Shown piece after piece: positions 33,846 through 40,920 of a stretch of 64,000 nucleotides of DNA. This DNA comes from Kluyvera ascorbata_C. GTDB lineage: Bacteria; Pseudomonadota; Gammaproteobacteria; Enterobacterales; Enterobacteriaceae. Below the pieces are notes generated by a model. The model searched no databases. It had not been told where the DNA came from and worked only from the letters and a program-made list of their open reading frames with translations. Where the stretch lies: contig NZ_JBIQOI010000001.1 in assembly GCF_044197065.1 (NCBI RefSeq), positions 930,001 to 994,000 of the forward strand, read 5' to 3'. How positions within the stretch are numbered: position 1 is the stretch's first letter; every line of letters starts with the position of its first letter. A program made the translations under genes and the position numbers.

Positions 33846-33992
33846 ATCCCGGCGTCGCTCGGCCAACCGACGGGTTTTGTGGGCCTGATAAGCGCAGCGC
33901 CATCAGGCCATTCGGCGCAGATTGCCGGATGGCGGCGTTGCCTTATCCGGCCTACAACTGAAAGTAGCCCGGTCGAGCAACGTGACGCCGGG
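33846..33992. repeat. Mixed REP cluster after aldA
   Basis: An E. coli-type pair ('ggcctgataagcgcagcgcc' and 'gccggatggcggcgttgcct' with their arms) is bracketed by GC-rich REP-like units 'cccggcgtcgctcggcc' and 'agcccggtcgagcaacgtg'. Both families lie within 150 bases between two convergent genes. Confidence 0.85.
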
Positions 33993-33995
33993 AAC

Positions 33996-35048
33996 TCACC
34001 GTTCTGCCGTCTTTTTCTCATGCTCCAGCAACCAGCGCTTACGGGCCACACCGCCGCCGTAGCCGGTCATGCTGCCGTCTTTGCCAATCACCCGATGGCA
34101 GGGGATGACGATAGCAATGCGGTTGGCACCGTTAGCGGCTGCCACGGCGCGAGCGGCAGTGGGTTTATTGAGCGTTTCCGCCAGCGCCTGATAATGGGTG
34201 CTTTCCCCGCAGGGTATCTCTGCCAACGCCTGCCAGACACGGCGCTGGAATTCACTGCCCGGCGTATCCAGCGCCAGCGTAAACCTCACACGCTTACCGG
34301 CGAAATACTCGGCGATCTCTTTTTCTGCCTGGCGGATATGGTCGTTTTGACCGGCAATAATGCGGGCGTTCAGCAGGCGCTGGAGATCGCTCAATTCGGT
34401 CTCAAGCATTCGGCGGTCAACAAATTCCAACAGACAGACCCCGCGCTCGCTGGCGCAAACGAACATCGGCCCAATCGGCGTGGTAAAGCGGTGAATGAGT
34501 AGCGTCTGCTGTGCCGTCGTAGGCGAATGGCCGGTGAGCTTTTTGTAGGTGTAGCCGAAGCCGCTCAGCGACTCGTAGCCGCTATCAAAGGCCACATCCG
34601 TGGCGCTACGGCCGCTTTTGAGTTCCTGCAACGCAACGTTAACCCGCTGCATACGCTGGAAAGCCTGAAAGGTAATGCCGTGATGCTGTAAGAACCAGCG
34701 GCGAACGCGCTCCGGGCTGATGTGGCTATCACGAAGCTGGGTATCGCTGATGCGCGCTTTAGGTGTCTGACGAACCAGCGCCAGCGCCTGTTCAATATAA
34801 TCAGGCGCGCTACAGGCGTTTTCCGTTGGTCGACAAACTTTGCAGGGGCGATAGCCTGCGTCCAGCGCCGACTTAACATCACGGTAAAACTCGACGTTTT
34901 CACGTTTAGGCTTGCGCGCCCGACAAACCGCGATGCAGAACACGCCGGTAGTTTTCACCCCGACATAAAAGACGCCGGTATACTCCGAGACACGTGCCAG
35001 CAGCGCCTGGTACCAGGTATCGCATTGGGCGCTATCGGTGACTTTCAT
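33996..35048 (-). CDS. Ada-like methylphosphotriester/O6-methylguanine methyltransferase and AraC-type regulator
   Basis: 350 residues with the three parts of Ada. The zinc domain has cysteines at 38, 42, 69 and 72 (VFCIAVC, YRPCKVC), the same numbers as E. coli Ada. An AraC helix-turn-helix follows at about 90-170 and an Ogt-type transferase domain ends with the acceptor site IPCHRV near 320. The start at 35048 has 'aggag' upstream. Overall identity to E. coli Ada looks modest, so a second, divergent Ada is possible; symbol withheld. It overlaps the upstream ICL/PEPM gene by 17 bases. That pairing, rather than ada-alkB, is notable. Confidence 0.9.
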   Translation of the reverse strand: MKVTDSAQCDTWYQALLARVSEYTGVFYVGVKTTGVFCIAVCRARKPKRENVEFYRDVKSALDAGYRPCKVCRPTENACSAPDYIEQALALVRQTPKARISDTQLRDSHISPERVRRWFLQHHGITFQAFQRMQRVNVALQELKSGRSATDVAFDSGYESLSGFGYTYKKLTGHSPTTAQQTLLIHRFTTPIGPMFVCASERGVCLLEFVDRRMLETELSDLQRLLNARIIAGQNDHIRQAEKEIAEYFAGKRVRFTLALDTPGSEFQRRVWQALAEIPCGESTHYQALAETLNKPTAARAVAAANGANRIAIVIPCHRVIGKDGSMTGYGGGVARKRWLLEHEKKTAER

Positions 35049-35808
35049 CGTCAAAGACTCCTGCAAAGGACTGCTGATGGCGAAGCGATAACAGTAGACG
35101 GTTTAGCTGGGTTTGTAATGCACTATGTACGGCATTGCCCATGGAAATTCGCCGCACGCCCAGTTCTGCCAGCGCGGCGAAATCAGCCAGCCGGGGTACG
35201 GCCATCACGTTCAGCGGCAGCGCGGTTTGCTGGACTAACGCCGCAATATCGTCAGGGCGGTGAACACAGGGAACAAACAGACCATCCGCACCGTGGTTGG
35301 CATATAATGATGCGCGTGACAGTGTCACGCTTAATGCATCTGGTATGCCGAGCAAAAAGGGGTCTGTTCTCACGTTCAGAAACAGCGAAACGCGGTGCGC
35401 TGTTAATCTCTCCCGAATGGCGCGTAGGCGCTCGGCAAAAAGTTTAGCATCCAGGAGTTCACGGCGGCCGTCGCGGACGTGGCTGTCTTCCAGATTGATT
35501 CCCGCTACGCCAAGCGCGGACAGTTGCAGCACATTATTCACGATACCGTCCACGGATACGGCATAGCCAGATTCAATATCCACGCTCAGCGGCAGCATCG
35601 TGGCGGTGCGGATGCGGCCCACAATATAGTGCAGCTCGGCAAATGACATCTCTTCACCATCGGGATATCCCAACATTTCGGCAATGGCGGAGCTGGAGGT
35701 GCCCAGCGCCTGATAACCGGCACGTTGTGCGGCGAGGGCGCTCGGGACGTCCCAGACATTCGCAATGAGCAGCGGAGCGCTTTGATGGTGCAGTTGGGTA
35801 AAGTTCAT
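35032..35808 (-). CDS. Isocitrate lyase/PEP mutase superfamily protein
   Basis: 258-residue cytoplasmic TIM barrel from ATG 35808 (MNFTQLHH), with 'ggagaacctc' upstream. The start of the barrel reads LLIANVWDVPSALAAQRAGYQALGTSSSAIAEMLGYPDGE. Mg-binding acids are in VDIESGYA near 78-85 and in GINLEDSH near 110. The lyase KKCGH motif is absent, so it is not an isocitrate lyase. Relatives include oxaloacetate decarboxylase-like and phosphonopyruvate hydrolases; the reaction is unknown. Overlaps the Ada-like gene by 17 bases, so they form an operon. Confidence 0.85.
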   Translation of the reverse strand: MNFTQLHHQSAPLLIANVWDVPSALAAQRAGYQALGTSSSAIAEMLGYPDGEEMSFAELHYIVGRIRTATMLPLSVDIESGYAVSVDGIVNNVLQLSALGVAGINLEDSHVRDGRRELLDAKLFAERLRAIRERLTAHRVSLFLNVRTDPFLLGIPDALSVTLSRASLYANHGADGLFVPCVHRPDDIAALVQQTALPLNVMAVPRLADFAALAELGVRRISMGNAVHSALQTQLNRLLLSLRHQQSFAGVFDDESHR

Positions 35809-35899
35809 GAGGTTCTCCGGTTGTGTGTGCAAGCGGAGTGTGTCGCAGAGGGCAAAAGGGCAGCAACCGAAAATCAGACGACCATTTTTTGCGTGGAAA

Positions 35900-35925
35900 C
35901 GGCGGGGGCGTGGTGCCGCCCGCCG
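35900..35925 (-). terminator. GC hairpin after gapC
   Basis: Minus-strand inverted repeat CGGCGGG...CCCGCCG with a 'gcggcaccacgc' centre, six bases past the gapC stop and followed by only three T. A plausible weak terminator. Confidence 0.45.
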
Positions 35926-35931
35926 ATGCGT

Positions 35932-36933
35932 TTACATTTTGGCGAATTTTTCCAGCACGCGAATCAACTGGGTCACAAAGCCATATTCGTTATCGTACCA
36001 GGAGACCGTTTTGACGAGCTGCAGACCGCCCGCTTCGGTCACTTCGGTTTGGGTCGCGTCGAAAACGGAGCCGAAATGGGTGCCGATAATATCGGAAGAG
36101 ACAATCTCCTCCTCGGTATAGCCAAACGATTCATTGTTGTGCGCGGCGTTCTTCATCACCTGGTTCACTTCATCGGCGGTGACTTTCTTACCGAGGATAG
36201 AGACCAGTTCGGTCACTGACCCTGTTTTCGTTGGCACGCGCTGCGCATGGCCCTTCAGCTTGCCGCTTAGTGCGGGGATCACCAGGCCAATCGCTTTTGC
36301 CGCCCCGGTGGTGTGCGGGATGATGTTCTCCGCCGCGGCGCGAGACGCGCGCAGGTCTTTGCCTCGTGGCCCATCAACCAGCGACTGCGTGCCGGTATAG
36401 GCATGGATAGTGGTCATGGTCCCCACCTCAATGCCGAATGCGTCGTGGAGGGCTTTGGCCATTGGCGCCAGACAGTTGGTGGTGCAGGACGCCACGGAGA
36501 TAATTTTATCGCTGGCGTTTAGCGTATCGTCGTTGACGTTAAAAACCAGGGTTTTCATATCGCCAGCAGGCGCGGAGACCAGCACTTTTTTTGCCCCGGC
36601 ATCAATATGCGCCTGCGATTTCTCCGTCGAGGTATAGAAGCCGGTACATTCGACAATCAGCTCTGCGCCCTGGGCGGTCCACGGAATATTTTGCGCCTCT
36701 TTTTCTGCGTAAACGGTAATGGTTTTACCATTCACAATCAGCGCGTTATCGTTGTAATCAACGCTCCACGGGAACGGGCCGTAGTTGGAGTCATGCTTCA
36801 ATAAGTAGGCCAGAACTTTGGGGGAGGTCAGATCGTTAATCGCGACCACTTCATGACTGCTGGATACTTCCAGTAAACGGCGCAGAACCAGACGACCAAT
36901 GCGCCCAAACCCGTTAATGCCAATTTTACTCAT
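35932..36933 (-). CDS. gapC: Glyceraldehyde-3-phosphate dehydrogenase GapC (intact)
   Basis: 333-residue NAD-dependent GAPDH: Rossmann start SKIGINGFGRIGRLVLRR, catalytic Cys in ASCTTNCLAP near 150, catalytic His in TIHAYTGTQS near 177, and the S-loop. Position between aldA and cybB is that of E. coli gapC, which is a pseudogene in K-12; here the frame is complete with all key residues. The glycolytic gapA normally lies elsewhere, so this is a second GAPDH. Ribosome-binding site 'ggagagcacc' upstream. Confidence 0.93.
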   Translation of the reverse strand: MSKIGINGFGRIGRLVLRRLLEVSSSHEVVAINDLTSPKVLAYLLKHDSNYGPFPWSVDYNDNALIVNGKTITVYAEKEAQNIPWTAQGAELIVECTGFYTSTEKSQAHIDAGAKKVLVSAPAGDMKTLVFNVNDDTLNASDKIISVASCTTNCLAPMAKALHDAFGIEVGTMTTIHAYTGTQSLVDGPRGKDLRASRAAAENIIPHTTGAAKAIGLVIPALSGKLKGHAQRVPTKTGSVTELVSILGKKVTADEVNQVMKNAAHNNESFGYTEEEIVSSDIIGTHFGSVFDATQTEVTEAGGLQLVKTVSWYDNEYGFVTQLIRVLEKFAKM

Positions 36934-37159
36934 GGTGCTCTCCTATCAGTGATGGGAACCCGCCCAATACGCGTACGTCAGATTGATTCAATTAATAAGT
37001 GTGGATTATGTATTTCACCTGTCCAGGCTTAGTTCAGCATGCCGGGAAGAGCAACGTTGTCGCGAAAATTTAATTTGTATCGATTTGAAAAAGTTAATGA
37101 AATTTTAATGAATCGCGGCTATTTTGCTTTTTTATGTTACTTCTCAGAGTATTTTGGCG

Positions 37160-37687
37160 ATGAACGATAAATATTCCCGCTTACAAATTGCCATCCACTG
37201 GCTGGTATTTCTGCTGGTGGTGGTAGCCTACGCGGCGATGGAACTGCGCGGATTTTTCCCCCGCAGCGACCGCCCAGTCATTAACATGATCCACGTGTCT
37301 TGTGGGATCAGCGTGCTGGTGCTGATGGTGGCGCGTCTTCTCATTCGCCTGAAGCGCCCGGCGCCGCCTATTGTGCCGAAGCCAAAGCCGATGATGACCG
37401 GGATGGCGCATCTGGGGCACCTGGCTATCTATCTGCTGTTTATTGCGCTACCGCTGATTGGGCTGGTAATGATGTATAACCGCGGTAATCCGTGGCTGGC
37501 GTTTGGCCTCACCATGCCGCATGCCGCAGAGGGGAATTTTGACCTTGTGGATACGCTGAAACACTATCACGTGTTCCTCGCGAACCTCGGCTACTGGCTG
37601 ATTGGCCTGCACGCGCTTGCCGCGCTGGCGCACCACTACCTCTGGAAGGACAACACGCTGCTGCGCATGATGCCGCGTAAGCGTTAA
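37160..37687 (+). CDS. cybB: Cytochrome b561 (CybB), superoxide:ubiquinone oxidoreductase
   Basis: 175-residue inner-membrane dihaem cytochrome b, start ATG 37160 (MNDKYSRLQIAIHWLVF). Four membrane helices hold candidate haem-ligating histidines: IHWL in helix 1, INMIHVSCG in helix 2, and HALAALAHHY in helix 4. The PKPKPMMTGMAHLGH segment is almost identical to E. coli. An upstream frame extension to 37124 is not conserved. E. coli CybB oxidises superoxide and passes electrons to ubiquinone. Confidence 0.95.
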   Translation: MNDKYSRLQIAIHWLVFLLVVVAYAAMELRGFFPRSDRPVINMIHVSCGISVLVLMVARLLIRLKRPAPPIVPKPKPMMTGMAHLGHLAIYLLFIALPLIGLVMMYNRGNPWLAFGLTMPHAAEGNFDLVDTLKHYHVFLANLGYWLIGLHALAALAHHYLWKDNTLLRMMPRKR

Positions 37688-37757
37688 CCTGCTTTCAACT
37701 CCCTGTTCTCTGCGCTACCATAAGTCATATATTTGGCTTATGAATGGAGAGAACAGG

Positions 37758-38396
37758 GTGTTCGCAGATTTTGGTGTGCTTAATTACTGGACCTATTTGC
37801 TCGGGGCCATTTTTATTATTCTGGTGCCGGGGCCGAATACCTTCTTCGTGCTAAAGACCGGCGTGTCACACGGTATCCGCAAAGGATACATGGCGGCGCT
37901 TGCGGTCTTTATTGGCGATGCCGTGTTGATGTCTCTCTCGTTCGCAGGCGTTGCCACGCTGATTAAAACCACGCCGGTACTGTTCAATATTGTGCGCTAC
38001 CTTGGGGCCATTTATCTGCTCTATCTCGGCGGCAAGATGCTCTACAGCACCCTTAAGCGTAAAAATGCCGAACATGATGAAGCCGCGGAGCCGGGCCACG
38101 CCATCTTCAAGCGTGCGTTAACGTTGAGCCTGACCAACCCGAAAGCGATTCTGTTCTACGTCTCATTCTTCGTGCAGTTTATTGATGTCCACGCGAAAAC
38201 CCCTGGTCTGGCGTTCTTTATTCTGGCGCTGACGCTGGAAATCGTGAGCTTTACCTATCTGAGCTTCCTTATCGTCTCCGGCTCGCTGGTGACGCGCTAT
38301 GTGAAAACGCGTAAAAAACTGGCAAAAATCGGCAACAGCCTGATTGGCCTGGTGTTTGTCGGCTTTGCGGCCCGCCTGGCGACCCTCCAGTCTTGA
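37758..38396 (+). CDS. leuE: Leucine exporter LeuE (YeaS), LysE family
   Basis: 212-residue inner-membrane exporter with about six segments and the LysE/RhtB motif IFIILVPGPNTFFVL. GTG at 37758 (VFADFGVLNYW) is chosen because it aligns with the E. coli start, gives exactly 212 residues and has 'ggagagaacagg' upstream. The ATG at 37740 would place that Shine-Dalgarno inside the gene. In E. coli leuE is elsewhere, so its position after cybB is a rearrangement. Exports leucine and some analogues when in excess. A hairpin (38407-38429) follows the stop. Confidence 0.9.
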   Translation: MFADFGVLNYWTYLLGAIFIILVPGPNTFFVLKTGVSHGIRKGYMAALAVFIGDAVLMSLSFAGVATLIKTTPVLFNIVRYLGAIYLLYLGGKMLYSTLKRKNAEHDEAAEPGHAIFKRALTLSLTNPKAILFYVSFFVQFIDVHAKTPGLAFFILALTLEIVSFTYLSFLIVSGSLVTRYVKTRKKLAKIGNSLIGLVFVGFAARLATLQS

Positions 38397-38406
38397 TAGC
38401 ATGATT

Positions 38407-38429
38407 GACCCGATAGCCACTATCGGGTC
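38407..38429 (+). terminator. Hairpin after leuE
   Basis: Perfect inverted repeat GACCCGATA-gccac-TATCGGGTC 10 bases past the leuE stop, with no clear T-run after it; a weak terminator candidate. Confidence 0.5.
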
Positions 38430-38584
38430 TCCCCGTTATTTCCCTTTCAGAATAGTATGACGGCATAAGTCGACCACGCCTTTATCTTTATAAAATCCTA
38501 AATTTGCCTATCTTGAGGATTATCTCTGTCTGGATATATTTTCCTGGTGCTATGGTGATTTTTTATGGATAGGGGACTTATAAG

Positions 38585-39184
38585 ATGAAGAAGGGATTTC
38601 TTATCTCCATGGTTTTATTTTCGCTGTGCGCCAGAATGGCTTTTGCTGAGACAGCGTTGCCTGCTCCGGTGGGGCTGACATGGCACACCTCCGCAGTAGA
38701 TTTAGTTCGAAAGTATTCAGCCGAAAAGCTTAGGGTTAATAAAAAAGACAGCACCACGCTGTATTATATTAAGCGAGCGCCTAAGAAATTAAATGATTTT
38801 GATAGTATTTACGGCGTGGTGCATAACCAACATGGTCTGGTGAAAATTATTTTATCTAAGGATTTTATCCGGGATGCCTACGGCGATGAGGGAATAAAAA
38901 ATTATCTTAAGTATAAGACCATCCTAAGTAAAAAATATGGTAGAGCGGAGTCCTACGAATATACCGGTAAGATGACGTATACCGGAAAAGATGAGTTTTA
39001 CCAATGTCTGGCCTATCAGGGCTGCGGTGGCTATGCCTCGTTTTATCATGGCGTGTCAATCGAGTTAGTGGGCTATTCGCGCGGATACGGGACATTAAAA
39101 ATTACGTATGTCGCTGACAGTATGGACAGCATTGTTTCAGAGCAGCAGCAGGTTAATGATGAACAAGCAAAACATGCTCTCTAG
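38585..39184 (+). CDS. Exported protein of unknown function
   Basis: Not recognised. 199 residues with a clear signal peptide (MKKGFLISMVLFSLCARMAFA, cleavage before ETALPAP). The mature part is lysine- and tyrosine-rich, with two nearby cysteines (YQCLAYQGCGGYAS near 141-148) that could form a disulfide. The region VGLTWHTSAVDLVRKY at the mature start resembles small periplasmic proteins that begin GLxWGxS, but I cannot assign a family. The gene is clearly A/T-richer than its neighbours (runs such as 'aaattaaatgattttgatag'), suggesting acquisition. It stands alone between leuE and frmR. Confidence 0.75.
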   Translation: MKKGFLISMVLFSLCARMAFAETALPAPVGLTWHTSAVDLVRKYSAEKLRVNKKDSTTLYYIKRAPKKLNDFDSIYGVVHNQHGLVKIILSKDFIRDAYGDEGIKNYLKYKTILSKKYGRAESYEYTGKMTYTGKDEFYQCLAYQGCGGYASFYHGVSIELVGYSRGYGTLKITYVADSMDSIVSEQQQVNDEQAKHAL

Positions 39185-39333
39185 ATAACCCTGACGGCAT
39201 AGGCCTGTACCACGGTCATCGTCATAAACGTCTAAACTTAGACCTCTGGGGGAGTAAACCCGCGTGGGGGGGTCTATGCTCTTGAGCAAAGTTAAAATTT
39301 AGAACATTTATTTTACATCAGCACAATGAACTT

Positions 39334-39357
39334 GATAGTATACCCCCCTATACTATC
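39334..39357. promoter_or_regulatory. FrmR operator
   Basis: Perfect 9-bp inverted repeat GATAGTATA-CCCCCC-TATACTATC ending 9 bases before the frmR ATG. The AT arms with a G/C-tract centre are the standard operator form of the FrmR/RcnR/CsoR family. Confidence 0.88.
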
Positions 39358-39366
39358 GGAGGGGCT

Positions 39367-39642
39367 ATGCCGCATTCACTCGAAGACAAAAAACGGGCGT
39401 TAAGCCGGGTACGTCGTATCAAAGGGCAGGTTGAAGCCCTGGAGCGCGCGCTGGAGTCGGGTGACTCCTGCCTGACCATCCTGCAGCAGATTGCCTCTAT
39501 TCGCGGGGCCTCTAACGGCCTGATGGGTGAAATGGTTGAGATGCACCTTAAAGATGAACTGGTGAGCGGTGAAACCACGCCGGATCAGCGCGCGGTGCGC
39601 ATGGCTGAGGTAGGTCTCCTGCTTCGCTCCTATTTAAAATAA
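39367..39642 (+). CDS. frmR: Formaldehyde-responsive repressor FrmR
   Basis: 91-residue all-helical repressor of the CsoR/RcnR family, the E. coli FrmR length. Formaldehyde links the N-terminal Pro2 to Cys35 and releases DNA; both are visible as MPHS and SGDSCLTIL near 35. VRRIKGQVEALERALE and IASIRGASNGLMGEM match the family. Followed after 22 bases by frmA, the target gene, and preceded by a perfect operator. Confidence 0.93.
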   Translation: MPHSLEDKKRALSRVRRIKGQVEALERALESGDSCLTILQQIASIRGASNGLMGEMVEMHLKDELVSGETTPDQRAVRMAEVGLLLRSYLK

Positions 39643-39664
39643 TCCCCTAATGGAAAAGACAGTT

Positions 39665-40783
39665 ATGAAATCACGTGCTGCAGTTGCGTTTGGCCCAGGT
39701 CAGCCGCTGAAAATTGTTGAAATTGACGTGGCGCCGCCGAAAAAGGGCGAAGTGCTGGTCAAAATCACCCATACCGGCGTTTGCCATACCGATGCTTTTA
39801 CGCTGTCGGGCGATGACCCGGAAGGCGTATTCCCGGCGGTGCTTGGCCATGAAGGCGGCGGCGTGGTGGTTGAAGTCGGCGAAGGCGTTACCAGCCTCAA
39901 GCCTGGCGACCATGTGATCCCACTTTATACCGCCGAATGCGGCGAGTGTAAGTTCTGTAAATCAGGCAAAACTAACCTCTGTCAGGCCGTGCGCGCCACG
40001 CAGGGTAAAGGTCTGATGCCGGACGGCACCACCCGTTTTTCCTATAACGGGGAACCTATCTATCACTACATGGGCACCAGTACCTTCAGTGAGTACACCG
40101 TCTGTGCAGAAATTTCACTGGCGAAAGTTAACCCACAGGCGCCGCTGGACAAAGTCTGTCTGCTGGGCTGCGGTGTCACCACCGGGATTGGCGCGGTGCA
40201 TAACACGGCGAAAGTGAAAGAAGGCGACACCGTGGCGGTCTTCGGGCTCGGCGGCATTGGTTTAGCGGTTATTCAGGGCGCGGTGCAGGCGAAAGCCGGA
40301 CGCATTCTGGCCGTGGATACCAACCCGGATAAATTCACGTTAGCGCGTGAAATGGGTGCCACCGACTTTATCAACCCGAAAGACTACGATAAACCGGTTC
40401 AGGATGTGATCGTTGAACTGACCGACGGCGGCGTGGACTTCAGCTTTGAATGTATTGGCAACGTTAACGTCATGCGTTCGGCGCTGGAATGCTGCCATAA
40501 AGGCTGGGGCGAAAGCATCATCATCGGCGTGGCCGGTGCGGGTCAGGAAATTAAAACCCGTCCGTTCCAGTTGGTGACAGGCCGCGTATGGCGTGGTTCG
40601 GCGTTCGGCGGCGTGAAGGGCCGTACCCAACTGCCGGGGATGGTAGAAGAGGCGATGGCGGGCACAATCCAGCTCGACCCGTTTATTACCCACCGTCTGC
40701 CGTTAGACCAGATCAACGAAGCATTCGATCTGATGCACGAAGGGAAATCTATCCGTACCGTAATTCATTTCGGCGATAAATAA
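39665..40783 (+). CDS. frmA: S-(hydroxymethyl)glutathione dehydrogenase FrmA (class III ADH)
   Basis: Zinc-dependent medium-chain dehydrogenase oxidising S-hydroxymethylglutathione, the main formaldehyde detoxification step. The start at 39665 (MKSRAAVAFGPG) has 'ggaaaagacag' upstream and aligns with E. coli; ATG 39650 lacks a ribosome-binding site. 372 residues. Catalytic zinc ligands are in GVCHTDAFTLSG and GHEGGG, structural zinc cysteines in CGECKFCKSGKTNLC, NAD motif in GLGGIGLAV. frmB, the S-formylglutathione hydrolase that completes the pathway in E. coli, is not next to it. Confidence 0.95.
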   Translation: MKSRAAVAFGPGQPLKIVEIDVAPPKKGEVLVKITHTGVCHTDAFTLSGDDPEGVFPAVLGHEGGGVVVEVGEGVTSLKPGDHVIPLYTAECGECKFCKSGKTNLCQAVRATQGKGLMPDGTTRFSYNGEPIYHYMGTSTFSEYTVCAEISLAKVNPQAPLDKVCLLGCGVTTGIGAVHNTAKVKEGDTVAVFGLGGIGLAVIQGAVQAKAGRILAVDTNPDKFTLAREMGATDFINPKDYDKPVQDVIVELTDGGVDFSFECIGNVNVMRSALECCHKGWGESIIIGVAGAGQEIKTRPFQLVTGRVWRGSAFGGVKGRTQLPGMVEEAMAGTIQLDPFITHRLPLDQINEAFDLMHEGKSIRTVIHFGDK

Positions 40784-40792
40784 TCCTCCCTC

Positions 40793-40820
40793 AACCAGCG
40801 GGATCCTCCCGCTGGTTTTC
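40793..40820 (+). terminator. frmA terminator
   Basis: Perfect hairpin AACCAGCGGGA-tcc-TCCCGCTGGTT followed by 'ttc', directly after frmA. It separates frmRA from trg. Confidence 0.88.
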
Positions 40821-40920
40821 TGAAGTGTGACCCACCTTACGTTTCGCATCTTTCCTGATAAGAAATCAGCGTCTATGGCCGATGACTCTATTACTTACCT
40901 CAAGTACAAGAGAGTTACTC

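Noticed and set aside
32400..33866. 488-codon open frame antisense to aldA
   Set aside because: Same reason: shadow of a biased, conserved gene, rich in His, Arg and Asn with no domain pattern.
35809..35931. Ada box upstream of the ICL/PEPM-Ada operon
   Set aside because: I looked for AAT-N6-GCAA and AAAGCGCA motifs and found none convincing, so Ada autoregulation is not claimed.
39221..39240. MetJ-box-like run (acgtctaaacttagacct) upstream of frmR
   Set aside because: Only one of the consecutive 8-mers approaches AGACGTCT and no methionine gene is near; the match is within chance.
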